Shown here in pieces: positions 7,310 to 15,431 of a stretch of 64,000 bases of DNA. The notes below the pieces were generated by a model. That model saw only the letters and a program-made list of their open reading frames with translations, did no database searches and had not been told where the DNA came from. The first letter of the stretch is position 1, and each line of letters begins with the position of its first letter. The position numbers and the translations under genes were made by a program. Where the stretch lies: positions 18,555-82,554 of the forward strand of contig PLXT01000115.1 in assembly GCA_003151535.1 (NCBI GenBank). The letters run 5' to 3'. The stretch is from Methanobacterium sp. (lineage in GTDB: Archaea; Methanobacteriota; Methanobacteria; Methanobacteriales; Methanobacteriaceae).

Positions 7310-7447
7310 TTATACATGCGATTTAATTAAACTTAGCCTGATGTTACTCCTGATGTTACTATAGATGACACTGCTCGTAGAAGTATAGAACTTGTTACTG
7401 ATCTTACTGTCAACGCTATTCCTGATGGTATCATCTATCTGATTCAA
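7310..7447 (-). CDS. tetrapeptide-repeat small protein, possible TTG start
   Basis: A 45-residue reading frame: NQID DTIR NSVD SKIS, then SNIR SNIR and the tail LSLIKSHV, identical to that of the 7078-7299 paralog. There is no in-frame ATG. The best start is TTG at 7447, five bases after the upstream stop. It could instead be a 5'-truncated copy. Confidence 0.5.
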   Translation of the reverse strand: MNQIDDTIRNSVDSKISNKFYTSTSSVIYSNIRSNIRLSLIKSHV

Positions 7448-7451
7448 GAGA

Positions 7452-7658
7452 TTATTTTTTTACAATGGTCACCATTACTTGTCCATTAAGTTCCTTGGTG
7501 ACCTGCTTGATAATCCTTGGGAAGGATTTTTGAAGTTCTGTGGCTTGGGTAAACTCCATTGGAGAGTCTTTCTTTTTAATTATTTCATCCAATGCTATAA
7601 TGTCTGTACCATAACCATTGATGTTAAAATACCACCAGTCTTTAATTTTCTGCAGCAT
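7452..7658 (-). CDS. hypothetical protein, 68 aa
   Basis: The start is taken at MLQKIKDWWYFNINGYG, because a promoter-like site lies just upstream (7674-7705) and a longer start at 7700 would overlap that site. The C-terminal part is basic and probably alpha/beta (FPRIIKQVTKELNGQVMVTIVKK). No family recognised. Confidence 0.55.
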   Translation of the reverse strand: MLQKIKDWWYFNINGYGTDIIALDEIIKKKDSPMEFTQATELQKSFPRIIKQVTKELNGQVMVTIVKK

Positions 7659-7673
7659 AGTTGATTGTTTCCA

Positions 7674-7705
7674 CAAATATAGGAAATGTTTACAAAACAA
7701 CCAAA
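7674..7705 (-). promoter_or_regulatory. Bacteroidota-type promoter
   Basis: On the minus strand: TTTG, 20 bases, TATATTTG. This fits the Bacteroidota sigma-A consensus (minus-33 TTG, minus-7 TAnnTTTG). The expected transcript start is about 9 bases before the ATG at 7658. Confidence 0.65.
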
Positions 7706-8142
7706 TTTTTTAAGAATTTATTAACTGCTAACCAAACACCTTCGTGTTTTGTTTCACCTGTGGCAGTTTGATACTGACCATTATTTCTGCATTTGAAATC
7801 GTCATCATATATGCTACAAGTTGTCCTCAAGATATTAACATTGTACTTCATGCTTTCAATCTTATTGATAGCCTCCATCATCCAGTTCCAGTCGGTGTGG
7901 TATTTCAACGCATTATGGCTGCGACACAAGTATCTCTTTATGATTGGGTTATATTCAACGTGTCTTATACCATTATCATTCTTAAAGCGAATATTATTCA
8001 GCTGGTTAAACTTGGAAACATTACTGGTATCTATAGTGGTTTTCCAGCCAGGAATCTCAACACCTTCCATGTTATGTGGGAAGTAAGTAAAGCCCAAGAA
8101 TCTAGCAATTGATTTATTACCTTCAAGTGTTTCAGGTGTCAT
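7690..8142 (-). CDS. conserved Bacteroidota-phage protein, 150 aa
   Basis: It begins MTPETLEGNKSIARFLGF. The element YHTDWNWMMEAINKIES recurs in related form in the 12992-13402 protein (YHLSWDLLMPVCQRI). Such proteins are frequent in Bacteroidota phages, as I recall, with no known function. The last quarter contains a Cys-bearing segment (TTCSIYDDDFKC). Confidence 0.65.
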   Translation of the reverse strand: MTPETLEGNKSIARFLGFTYFPHNMEGVEIPGWKTTIDTSNVSKFNQLNNIRFKNDNGIRHVEYNPIIKRYLCRSHNALKYHTDWNWMMEAINKIESMKYNVNILRTTCSIYDDDFKCRNNGQYQTATGETKHEGVWLAVNKFLKNLVVL

Positions 8143-8155
8143 AACATTGTTTATA

Positions 8156-8163
8156 CAAATATA
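8156..8163 (-). promoter_or_regulatory. promoter-like minus-7 box
   Basis: TATATTTG on the minus strand, 14 bases upstream of the ATG at 8142. No clear TTG is found at the expected distance upstream, so this is weaker than the other sites. Confidence 0.4.
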
Positions 8164-8168
8164 TAGAA

Positions 8169-9395
8169 TTATTCTACTAGTCCACCAGTTTTTTGTGATA
8201 ATTCAAAATTATCTGTAATAAACCTAATTACCTCTGCAGGATTAATTGAATGGTGAAAGACGATGTTAGGTCCATGATTATCTAACATTACAGCTGATAA
8301 ATTACCAAACCTTTTTAGCCCATTAGAAGTGTTCTGGCCGCATTGGTGCGACCCACACTCGTATTCCCTTTGTGATACAATAGGAACTAATGATTCGGGT
8401 TTAATGGGGCAATGAAAATGAACTATACAATCGTAGTCCTGATGTTCTGAAAAAATGATTCTTTGTGATTGTCCACCTACAGAAGGTTTTGCTCCATAAG
8501 CAATCACTGTATCATCTTTATCAGTTACAATTTTTACCAGACCATTTTGTTTTAGGTCGTTGAAATTTGATTTTCTTATTGATGTAAGAAATTCCTTCTC
8601 GCCTATCTTACAAGCAAAGTGACCTACCGTCGCTCCATTAAAAGGTTTATAAGCATTTTGCGAAATGCAAAACTCCACCACCGTTCTTAATGATTCAAAT
8701 ACAAGGCCGCTTTCCCACTTAATTGGGTGACCCTCAACAACTGTTGATTTTGTGAATGTCAAATGACTTCTATGATAAGTCATATCAATCAATTGTTTCA
8801 AAGCTTCCTGTCTGTCGGTTGTTTTATGATAAGTAGCTTCTTCAGGTGTTATGATCATGTTTAGCTTGGTAAGAACATCGTTTGCTAACACAAGATTGCA
8901 AGAATTCTTTTTAAGTAAATCCAAGCCAGCTAGATATTGATCCTTTTCTGAAGCTCCGCAAGTCGTTTTGAATGCAACAAGAAAAATATCTTTTCTAGCC
9001 TTTCTTATTTTATTAAGAATCTTTTCACTTGGAGTTAAACTCATTAACTTATTTCCTTCACTCGTTTTTAAACGAGTACCATATTTCCAACCTATTAACC
9101 CATCTACTTGTCCTTTAAAATCACAAAGACCAACGTTGAAGATGATAACTTTGGTCTGTAAATCCTCAATCAATCTATCCACTACTTTCTCAACATCTTC
9201 GTTCGTTATAATATTTGAAGAGTTCAAGGCCATTTTTGTTAAAAACAGGTGTACGTCCATTTTATCACCCCACTTTTCCAAAGCATAATCGGTTAATTCT
9301 CTAGCCGCTTTCCCAAAGGCAGGTGTTGCTAACGCCAAATGATTTCTAACATAGCTGAAGGTTCCACCTCCAAAAATATTTACTGTCTTTTTCAT
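8169..9395 (-). CDS. fusion: CoaB-like domain + class II aldolase domain
   Basis: 408 residues. The N-terminal part (about 1-220) begins VNIFGGGTFSYVRNHLALA and resembles phosphopantothenate-cysteine ligase-type Rossmann proteins; similarity is moderate. The C-terminal part (about 225-405) resembles class II aldolase/adducin enzymes, with the metal-binding VHFH (H326, H328) and a later His in LDNHGP (H374). The aldolase part would act on a phosphorylated sugar or related aldehyde; substrate unknown. The gene stands alone. A nucleotide or coenzyme salvage role is inference. Confidence 0.65.
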   Translation of the reverse strand: MKKTVNIFGGGTFSYVRNHLALATPAFGKAARELTDYALEKWGDKMDVHLFLTKMALNSSNIITNEDVEKVVDRLIEDLQTKVIIFNVGLCDFKGQVDGLIGWKYGTRLKTSEGNKLMSLTPSEKILNKIRKARKDIFLVAFKTTCGASEKDQYLAGLDLLKKNSCNLVLANDVLTKLNMIITPEEATYHKTTDRQEALKQLIDMTYHRSHLTFTKSTVVEGHPIKWESGLVFESLRTVVEFCISQNAYKPFNGATVGHFACKIGEKEFLTSIRKSNFNDLKQNGLVKIVTDKDDTVIAYGAKPSVGGQSQRIIFSEHQDYDCIVHFHCPIKPESLVPIVSQREYECGSHQCGQNTSNGLKRFGNLSAVMLDNHGPNIVFHHSINPAEVIRFITDNFELSQKTGGLVE

Positions 9396-9405
9396 AAATT
9401 ATATT

Positions 9406-9678
9406 TTATTCCCAGTTATCCAACTTTGTAAACTCTCCTGTAATCTCCAATAAAAGTAGTTCCAGTTTTTGTTTCATAATAATTGAAAACTGTGCTACAC
9501 CATCTCTATAATCTTGTGTTATAGTTGTTTGATCAGGAGATGGAAGTTTTATAGGAGTTGCTAAGGATTTTATTGATTCAATCAATAATTTCACTTTTTG
9601 CTTTTGCTTCTCTATCTCTCGATCACGGTCTTTCATCTCTTTTTGTAGAGATTCTAGAACATTTTTTGTATTTTCCAT
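9406..9678 (-). CDS. coiled-coil hypothetical protein, 90 aa
   Basis: It begins MENTKNVLESLQKEMKDRD, then a charged coiled coil (EIEKQKQKVKLLIES), a linker with prolines, and a second helix. No family recognised. It lies between the fusion enzyme and a frameshifted tetrapeptide gene. Confidence 0.6.
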   Translation of the reverse strand: MENTKNVLESLQKEMKDRDREIEKQKQKVKLLIESIKSLATPIKLPSPDQTTITQDYRDGVAQFSIIMKQKLELLLLEITGEFTKLDNWE

Positions 9679-9686
9679 GATGTTAT

Positions 9687-9945
9687 TTATAACTTTTTAT
9701 TATTACTGATATTATTCCAGATATTATTCCTGATATTAGCTTTGATATTATTCCTGATATTACCTGATGTTGTCTATGATGTTATTAGTGATGTTATTAG
9801 TGATGTCATTCCAGATGTCATTCCAGATGTCATTCCAGACGTTATTATAGATCTTATTATAGATCTTATTATTGATCTTATTATTGATCTTCTCAGTGAT
9901 CTTACTATGGATATTATTACCGATGTTAATACTGATGTTATTCAT
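9687..9945 (-). pseudogene. tetrapeptide-repeat protein, frameshifted
   Basis: The open frame from 9945 to 9760 reads MNNISINIGNNI and then tetrads such as NNVW NDIW NDIW NDIT, ending DNIR. Shifting the frame by one base at about 9763 continues the repeat (GNIR NNIK ANIR) to the ending NNISNNKKL at 9687. That ending matches the paralog at 6561-6809. A single indel in a repeat explains the break. Confidence 0.6.
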
Positions 9946-9987
9946 AATAACTCAATTACTTTACCGTAAGCTCGTTTTGTCCAGCCA

Positions 9988-10782
9988 CTACTTAAATTTC
10001 TTTTGTTCTTGAATATATTCTCCTGTTATGACATATTCTTTCTTTTCAAAATCATAAACCTTATCTGATAAATTCATTAGAATCTCTGCATGTGTAATAA
10101 TTATAACTTGATTTGATTCTAGTAAATTCTCAATTAATCGTTTCAATTTATATTGTGACTTAATAGATAATGAGGTTTCTGGTTCATCTAACACAATAAT
10201 AGAATCTTTTACATCTTCTAACCCTTTTAAAAAATCTAAATTACATTCTCCATTACTAAATGTTTTCAAATCCCAAGATGTTAAAAGACTTTGCGGGTTC
10301 ATATAGTTAGAAGCATCTGAATTTCGTTTTATGTATTCCTTAATGAATGATCCTTTATGTATTTCTTGTTCAACTACCACAATTTTCGGCATCTTCAATA
10401 GATTCAATTCTCGCACATCATCCTTAATCCATTTACTTACCACAGCCTTTTCATGTTCTTCTTTATCTTTAAAAGAAGGGCTCATTAATTCCTCATATGG
10501 GAAAGCTATATTTTTAATGAATGAAGTTTTTCCAGATCCGTTATCTCCAACGATAACAGTAAGTGGATTTAAATTTATGGTCAACCCAGCATTAAAAATT
10601 ATAAATTTATTTTCAACAATTTTTTCTTCAGGAATGATTTCTTCGCCTTCGTCATTAGTATATCTTTTCCTATAATTCGTACGAAAATAAATTGTTTCTT
10701 TAACCTCAAACATTTCCTTTTGATGTTCTCTTTTACTTTCAAATTCCACATCTCTTTTAAAAGTAATGCTTTTTAAAAACAT
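9988..10782 (-). CDS. ABC-type AAA ATPase (ATP-binding protein)
   Basis: A 264-residue single nucleotide-binding domain. Walker A is GDNGSGKTSF (79-88), the signature-like motif FSNGE is at 175-179, Walker B is IIVLDEPETS (195-204), and the H-loop His is in IITHAE (H231). It belongs with short SMC/ABC-like soluble ATPases, not transporters, because no membrane partner is adjacent. Phage and bacterial proteins of this kind act in DNA repair or defence. The exact role is unknown. Confidence 0.85.
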   Translation of the reverse strand: MFLKSITFKRDVEFESKREHQKEMFEVKETIYFRTNYRKRYTNDEGEEIIPEEKIVENKFIIFNAGLTINLNPLTVIVGDNGSGKTSFIKNIAFPYEELMSPSFKDKEEHEKAVVSKWIKDDVRELNLLKMPKIVVVEQEIHKGSFIKEYIKRNSDASNYMNPQSLLTSWDLKTFSNGECNLDFLKGLEDVKDSIIVLDEPETSLSIKSQYKLKRLIENLLESNQVIIITHAEILMNLSDKVYDFEKKEYVITGEYIQEQKKFK

Positions 10783-10796
10783 AATCTTAAAGATTT

Positions 10797-10913
10797 TTAA
10801 TATCCTGACATTCCTTTAGTTGCATTACAGCCCCCTTTTCCACAATGAGGCAAATGTGTGGAAGAACAACTGCAGAATAAGATTACAACTAATACAATTC
10901 CTAGCTTTTTCAT
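10797..10913 (-). CDS. small lipoprotein, 38 aa
   Basis: It begins MKKLGIVLVVILFCSCSSTH, a typical lipoprotein signal with a Cys after ILF. The mature part is only about 20 residues, with further Cys and Gly (HCGKGGCN). It is probably anchored to a host membrane. Too short for family assignment. Confidence 0.55.
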   Translation of the reverse strand: MKKLGIVLVVILFCSCSSTHLPHCGKGGCNATKGMSGY

Positions 10914-10924
10914 TTAATTTGAGT

Positions 10925-11488
10925 TTAGTGAAATGTTTTACAATTAGAACACAAAATTAATGCTTCATCACCTTCATTATTGCCACATTCCATACTTCTT
11001 TGGCAATACGAGCAATAACTATCATACGGTGGAGTGGAATCATCATGACAAATCTTCTGTATTCGTACTTCGTTCTCCTCAAATTCATGACCCACTTTTA
11101 CCCATCTAGCTTTGGGAGATATAAGAGCTATTACTTTAAAGAGATCCTGAAATCCTTCTTGCTTTTTATCTTCGCAATTTTCAACCATACAAGAAATTCC
11201 TCTTGCCCCATTTTCGTAATCAACCTCTATATTGTGCAAATCCTTTGCATCAGTTACTATTCCAACATCTCCATCTTCATCCATAACTTTATCACCTTCT
11301 TTAATATTTCTTGTGCAAAGAAATAGTTTATACTTTTTCCATCCTGAAGCAATGGCATGGGTGATAAATGAATCGGTTACAGCTAAAAATTCGTTGGCGT
11401 AATATCCTTCATCGCCCTCCCAGAAGGTCATGTCACCCACTTCAAGCTCTCCTTCTACTACAATCCAGTTTGCAAAGTATGGCTTCAT
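10925..11488 (-). CDS. hypothetical protein with Cys-rich C-terminus, 187 aa
   Basis: The N-terminal half contains an acid-rich beta segment (IKEGDKVMDEDGDVGIV), like a small SH3-type motif. The C-terminus has CSYCQRSMECG and CSNCKTFH, spaced as a possible zinc ribbon. Function unknown. It overlaps the upstream gene by four bases (ATGA-type coupling). Confidence 0.6.
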   Translation of the reverse strand: MKPYFANWIVVEGELEVGDMTFWEGDEGYYANEFLAVTDSFITHAIASGWKKYKLFLCTRNIKEGDKVMDEDGDVGIVTDAKDLHNIEVDYENGARGISCMVENCEDKKQEGFQDLFKVIALISPKARWVKVGHEFEENEVRIQKICHDDSTPPYDSYCSYCQRSMECGNNEGDEALILCSNCKTFH

Positions 11489-11736
11489 ACTAACTCAGTT
11501 TGAAGGGTGAGCCCTGCTTTCTTCAATACGTCAGCATAACGTTGATTGATAACCTTGATCTCTTTAGGGGTAAAACTGTCACCCATAATATAATTGGGTG
11601 GTGGACCAGAAAGAACCTGAATTCCGTCTATAATCACTGACTCCATTTTCTCGCCTTTTCTTTTTGATGGATTGTAAGTAGTATATTTCTTACTCATCTC
11701 ATCGTACTCATCTTGCGTTAACAGTGACTGAATCAT
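11485..11736 (-). CDS. hypothetical protein, 83 aa
   Basis: It begins MIQSLLTQDEYDEMSKKY, has a beta segment in the middle (VIIDGIQVLSGPPP) and a C-terminal helix. Its start lies directly beside the TTTA tandem array at 11737-11760, which occupies the ribosome-binding position. No family recognised. Confidence 0.6.
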   Translation of the reverse strand: MIQSLLTQDEYDEMSKKYTTYNPSKRKGEKMESVIIDGIQVLSGPPPNYIMGDSFTPKEIKVINQRYADVLKKAGLTLQTELV

Positions 11737-11760
11737 TTTATTTATTTATTTATTTATTTA
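11737..11760 (+). repeat. TTTA tandem array (6 copies)
   Basis: Six perfect TTTA units, i.e. TAAA on the coding strand, fill the space immediately upstream of the ATG at 11736 and overlap the upstream stop codon. A/T-rich TAAA leaders are usual in Bacteroidota translation initiation. The array may tune translation of the downstream gene by slippage. Confidence 0.7.
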
Positions 11761-12203
11761 ATGAATGACATAACATCTTTTAATGCTCCATATTCTGGAT
11801 TGAAAAACCCGTCTATAACAGTATCAAGATGGCACATAAAGAAAAGGATTAGTATAGCTGAAATAATTCCGCTGATCATAGCAAGAGTTCCATGCCTATC
11901 GAACTCGTCAAAATCTGCCTTTTTAAAATTGTATCTAAATACTAGCAAGAATACTAAAATAATTGCTCCTACTACAGACCACATAATAGCGTTTAATAAT
12001 TGCTGCTTTATTAATACTGCGTAAACATGATCCGCACTTGTCTTCAAAGCACTTCCTAAGCCTACCAAAGCCCCTTTCACGTCATTATATACTTTAGACC
12101 ATGTAACATTAGATGAATCTGGAGTTGCTATATGTGGAGTGTCTTGAGCAAAAGCAGCTAGTGAAATGATAACCACTAACATAAGAACCATTATTTTTTT
12201 CAT
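11754..12203 (-). CDS. membrane protein with signal peptide, 149 aa
   Basis: A signal peptide (MKKIMVLMLVVIISLAAFAQ) is followed by a soluble segment. Two transmembrane helices (around 75-95, IMWSVVGAIILVFLLVF, and 110-130, ISAILILFFMC) flank a charged loop. This layout is frequent in Bacteroidota phages. Function unknown. Confidence 0.65.
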   Translation of the reverse strand: MKKIMVLMLVVIISLAAFAQDTPHIATPDSSNVTWSKVYNDVKGALVGLGSALKTSADHVYAVLIKQQLLNAIMWSVVGAIILVFLLVFRYNFKKADFDEFDRHGTLAMISGIISAILILFFMCHLDTVIDGFFNPEYGALKDVMSFIK

Positions 12204-12397
12204 ATACTTTTATTTTTTAATTCTTGAACATGTTTTAAAAACTTTTCATTCAATGGAGCAGCCATAACTATTTCTTTTTTAATGTTATGCTCCTTCTCTA
12301 AGCTGTTAGAAAACTGTTCCATTGCATCATTCCATATATTGAATAAATCTAATATGGTGACTGTTATCTTTTCATCTGCTTTTAGCTTAAGTGACAT
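12200..12397 (-). CDS. hypothetical protein, 65 aa
   Basis: A helical protein beginning MSLKLKADEKITVTILDLF. The rest is amphipathic (MEQFSNSLEKEHNIKKEIVM). It overlaps the downstream start by four bases. No family recognised. Confidence 0.55.
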   Translation of the reverse strand: MSLKLKADEKITVTILDLFNIWNDAMEQFSNSLEKEHNIKKEIVMAAPLNEKFLKHVQELKNKSI

Positions 12398-12412
12398 ATA
12401 CTTTGTTTTTTA

Positions 12413-12790
12413 TTAATGTAATTGGCCACCTTCACGATCAGGATAAACTGTCTCATTACCACCAACTCCTGGAATTGGTTCAATGATAAATCCGCAATTA
12501 GATTGGCGATCAGCTGATCTATCTAATAATTGCTGATTAATATACAACGCTTTTTCTTTCATTGCTTTTATTCGAACATCATCCTTTTCATCAGATATGC
12601 CATAAACTATCCCAGAAGGATCATCACGGTAATCCCAAACACCGCCAAGCATTGCAGTCCCATTAAATCCCACAATAACTTCTAAAGCTAATCCTAATGG
12701 ATGGAGAAATTGACGATTAACTTCTTGTAGATATCCGAGTGTTCTAAACTCATTAATATCTATCCTTTTTATTTTATTTGAATCTAACAT
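12413..12790 (-). CDS. conserved phage protein, 125 aa
   Basis: The start is placed at MLDSNKIKRIDINEF. The run FRTLGYLQEVNRQFLHPLGL followed by GVWDYRDDPSGI is a pattern I associate with a conserved protein of many tailed phages (unknown function). Length is as expected. Confidence 0.65.
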   Translation of the reverse strand: MLDSNKIKRIDINEFRTLGYLQEVNRQFLHPLGLALEVIVGFNGTAMLGGVWDYRDDPSGIVYGISDEKDDVRIKAMKEKALYINQQLLDRSADRQSNCGFIIEPIPGVGGNETVYPDREGGQLH

Positions 12791-12804
12791 ATTATAATTT
12801 TTAT

Positions 12805-13005
12805 TTAAAAACAATTTAAAATTTCGTTCTTAAAAGCATTAAAAGATTCTTCAGCCCTTTCCATGAAATTTCTTAACTCCACCTTTTCTTCAGGGGTCCA
12901 TTTCTTAATTAATTCCACATCCTTTCTTGTTAAGTTAATAACAATATCAGGTTGTTTCTGATTTAAAACTCCCCTATGAAAAAAATCAAGTTTAGATTGT
13001 GCCAT
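12805..13005 (-). CDS. hypothetical protein, 66 aa
   Basis: The start is placed at MAQSKLDFFHRG, because the longer start at 13032 would overlap the upstream gene by 41 bases. The C-terminal half is helical (WTPEEKVELRNFMERAEESF). No family recognised. Confidence 0.5.
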   Translation of the reverse strand: MAQSKLDFFHRGVLNQKQPDIVINLTRKDVELIKKWTPEEKVELRNFMERAEESFNAFKNEILNCF

Positions 13006-13402
13006 GTTGTGTAACTTTATTAAACCAATCAATGAAGTGAATAACCCCTTTATATGTTTCTTCGAAATTTAGACGTATGACACCAGCCTTCATTTTTCTC
13101 ATTGCGTCAATGTATGGCCAAATACTGTCTGTTATACCATTGGATTCCACTATAACTACACTCAGATCAGATGATATCCTTTGACATACTGGCATCAACA
13201 AATCCCAAGACAAATGATATTTTAACCACTCTGGCTTATCACACATTACCCAACTAGCACCTTCCAAGCCAATAGATTTATCCTGCCATGCTTTTTGATA
13301 GACGTTCTGAGTATGGACGTTCTGAATATGAACGTCTATTTTTTTTATTTGCATAAATTCTGCAATCTTACTATTACCAATAGCAATTTTACGTGGTTTC
13401 AT
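12992..13402 (-). CDS. conserved Bacteroidota-phage protein, 136 aa
   Basis: LKYHLSWDLLMPVCQRISSD parallels YHTDWNWMMEAINKIES in the 7690-8142 protein. A beta strand (VVIVESNG) and a helical tail with HFIDWFNK follow. Related to a widespread phage family of unknown role. It also carries a short internal repeat, VHIQNVHTQNV. Confidence 0.6.
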   Translation of the reverse strand: MKPRKIAIGNSKIAEFMQIKKIDVHIQNVHTQNVYQKAWQDKSIGLEGASWVMCDKPEWLKYHLSWDLLMPVCQRISSDLSVVIVESNGITDSIWPYIDAMRKMKAGVIRLNFEETYKGVIHFIDWFNKVTQHGTI

Positions 13403-13692
13403 TTCTTAATCTTATAGCTTGAAAATATAGCAGAATCTATTTTTGCTTTAAGGCTATCCAGTTTTACTGAAACGGTTTGTTCAACACCAGCCTTATATCC
13501 AGCGTTATATAGATTAAATTTTTGTTCGCGTTGAATTAAAGTAACTCCCACAATTCCCCATGGAATTAATTGAAGCATAGCTGCTAGGACAATTAGGCCC
13601 CTTCGTAATTCGGAAGGATTATCAATAGCCTCGAAAAAAATATATACTATTCCTATTACAGCTAATATTAAAAAAACATACATGAGTACCAT
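13399..13692 (-). CDS. membrane protein, 97 aa
   Basis: Two N-terminal transmembrane helices (about 3-20, VFLILAVIGIVYIFF, and 34-52, LIVLAAMLQLIPWGIV), then a soluble helical C-terminus ending in KIKK. Likely inner membrane. It overlaps the next start by four bases. Confidence 0.6.
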   Translation of the reverse strand: MVLMYVFLILAVIGIVYIFFEAIDNPSELRRGLIVLAAMLQLIPWGIVGVTLIQREQKFNLYNAGYKAGVEQTVSVKLDSLKAKIDSAIFSSYKIKK

Positions 13693-13698
13693 AAATTG

Positions 13699-14124
13699 TT
13701 ATTTAAAATGTGTAAATGAAACCTGCTGAAACCCTTCATATTCATTAGCACAAAACTCCGTAAGCAAAGATTTGGCTAACCCAGCATTTTGAGTTTCGAT
13801 GGCTTCTTGGACATTGATATAATTAAACCTATACGCACTACCCACTTCTTCTTTTTTCTGCCAGTTATTATAGTCACTCCTTAACTTCCTTGCTTCATGC
13901 ACCATTGATGGGGGTAATAGGTCAATCTCTTCCAGTGTAAAACTTGGAGCTACCCCGTATGGATGATAATCTTTCATCCAACCATAATAATTATATCCAT
14001 TACGCTGGGTTAATACTTCGAGAAACATCTTATCTTCGGCTTCCTGCGATCCCAAAAGGTAATGCATTTCACCATGTTTTTCTTTAAAAACATAAATTTT
14101 TGGATAGGTATTATTACGGGTCAT
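13699..14124 (-). CDS. hypothetical protein, 141 aa
   Basis: It begins MTRNNTYPKIYVFKEKHGEMH, has an aromatic-rich centre (NGYNYYGWMKDYHPYG), and ends with helices. No motif that I can assign. It is spaced seven bases from the preceding membrane gene. Confidence 0.6.
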   Translation of the reverse strand: MTRNNTYPKIYVFKEKHGEMHYLLGSQEAEDKMFLEVLTQRNGYNYYGWMKDYHPYGVAPSFTLEEIDLLPPSMVHEARKLRSDYNNWQKKEEVGSAYRFNYINVQEAIETQNAGLAKSLLTEFCANEYEGFQQVSFTHFK

Positions 14125-14140
14125 ATTATTATATTAAGAG

Positions 14141-14356
14141 TTAAAAATTAACTGGCTTACTAGAATCTTTATTCTTCCATCTCAAAACACAAGCATGGTA
14201 TCCTGGCGCTGGCAAACAGTGAACTACCTTGTCTTTATCGACAACTCTATGGGTAGAGACTCCAATATAAACTTCTACAGGGTTATCTATCCTATATACT
14301 CTTCCGTTGAAGTCATATTCTCTCCAAAGTTCCGTGGTGATATCCTTACTTTCCAT
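14141..14356 (-). CDS. hypothetical protein, 71 aa
   Basis: A small beta-rich protein (RVYRIDNPVEVYIGVSTHRVV) with one central Cys-His segment (PAPGYHACVLRW). No family recognised. Confidence 0.55.
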   Translation of the reverse strand: MESKDITTELWREYDFNGRVYRIDNPVEVYIGVSTHRVVDKDKVVHCLPAPGYHACVLRWKNKDSSKPVNF

Positions 14357-14371
14357 AATATTTTTTATTTT

Positions 14372-14793
14372 TTACTTTTCAAACGCTTCATCTGGGAGCG
14401 TGTCATCCCCATAATATTCCATGCATTGGATTAATACTTGGTTTACTCGTTTTTTCAACGCTACTGTTAAATTTATAAATTCAGCCAAATCAGTATAGAA
14501 CTCATTATCCCATCCTGGGTCTGCTTCTTCATAAATGTTTTGTAACCTTGGCACTCTCCATATTTGTTATTACATTCAGCTAAAATTTCCGCTGATTTAT
14601 TTGGATACTTTGCCATCAAGTACCCTCCGTAAATCTTGTGATCAATGCTTGAGAATTGATCAGTGAAATCTTCTCCTACTTCAGCATGCCATGCATGAAA
14701 TCTATCCAAAGTTACTTCACGATTGGCTTCTTCAGGGGTGAGTTCTCGTTTTGGGATATCAAACCCATCAATTGTTTCTACTTCGTTTTCCAT
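14372..14793 (-). pseudogene. hypothetical gene split by a probable frameshift
   Basis: Two overlapping frames look like one protein. The first (from 14793, MENEVETIDGFDIPKRELT) runs to NNKYGECQ and then becomes unlike a natural protein. The second, starting with a GTG inside it, continues PRLQNIYEEADPGWDNEF and ends GDDTLPDEAFEK at 14372. The join is near 14550. An alternative is two genuinely overlapping genes. No family recognised. Confidence 0.5.
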
Positions 14794-14810
14794 AGTATTT
14801 TTTTAGAGTA

Positions 14811-15161
14811 TTATCTATAGCTGGAGTTGGAGAATTTAGCCATATTGCTTGTTGGGGTTTCATCCAGTACGTACTCAGTAAATTCAGCTTCGGTAAGCGT
14901 AATAGTATCATTAATTTCCCAATTAAGCATTTCCATTATCTTATCATATTCATCAGCTTTGTTAATGGGGGTTATTAGTGAAATTACAATCTTTAAAGAC
15001 CCTTCATCTAAATCAGTTTTAGCTTTTTTGATTAATTCATTAGCTTTATTACGATAAGCTATGACAGCTTCTTCGTAATCCTTGATGTGCGCAAGTTTAT
15101 TCTCTTGGATCTTAATCTTTAAATCACCTTTACTAAGATGGATTATTCTGTTGTGTGCCAT
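14811..15161 (-). CDS. conserved phage protein, 116 aa
   Basis: It begins MAHNRIIHLSKGDLKIKIQE. The second half has MLNWEINDTITLTEAEFTEY and VLDE, a combination I recall from phage proteins of unknown function. A basic N-terminal helix and an acidic end. Operon position only. Confidence 0.6.
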   Translation of the reverse strand: MAHNRIIHLSKGDLKIKIQENKLAHIKDYEEAVIAYRNKANELIKKAKTDLDEGSLKIVISLITPINKADEYDKIMEMLNWEINDTITLTEAEFTEYVLDETPTSNMAKFSNSSYR

Positions 15162-15180
15162 ATTTTATAGTTTATTTTTA

Positions 15181-15420
15181 TCAGTATTCGTTACACGCAT
15201 TAATTATAAGATTAACATGTGTATTAATTTCTCTCGAAAAGAAGTTCAATCCTGTCCTTTCTCTAATATAGCCATCATCACATCTGATAACTGTTCTGTA
15301 GGTGGCATTCCCATATTTATCGGATGTGACAACATGGCTTATGACGAAACCTCCGATAAGCTTATCCTTGCAATTACAGCCCCATAATAGGCTTAATGAA
15401 ATAATGTATATAAGTCTCAT
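15181..15420 (-). CDS. small lipoprotein (paralog A)
   Basis: MRLIYIISLSLLWGCNC is a lipoprotein signal (lipobox LLWGC). The mature part is beta-rich with IRCDDGYIRERTGLN. A paralog at 15677-15949 shares the leader and the CDDGxIRxRTGL segment. Probably membrane-anchored; function unknown. Its 5' region is part of a 61-base duplicated sequence. Confidence 0.65.
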   Translation of the reverse strand: MRLIYIISLSLLWGCNCKDKLIGGFVISHVVTSDKYGNATYRTVIRCDDGYIRERTGLNFFSREINTHVNLIINACNEY

Positions 15421-15431
15421 GATATTATGTT
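15371..15431. repeat. 61-base direct repeat, copy 1
   Basis: It matches 15900-15960 at 60 of 61 positions and covers the ribosome-binding region plus the signal-peptide codons of the lipoprotein gene. Near identity at DNA level shows a recent duplication or gene conversion. Confidence 0.75.

Noticed and set aside
6561..9945. Possible CRISPR array or origin iterons.
   Set aside because: The 12-base units are continuous with no spacers, and the same pattern keeps coding sense in diverged copies. No Cas gene or replication gene is nearby.
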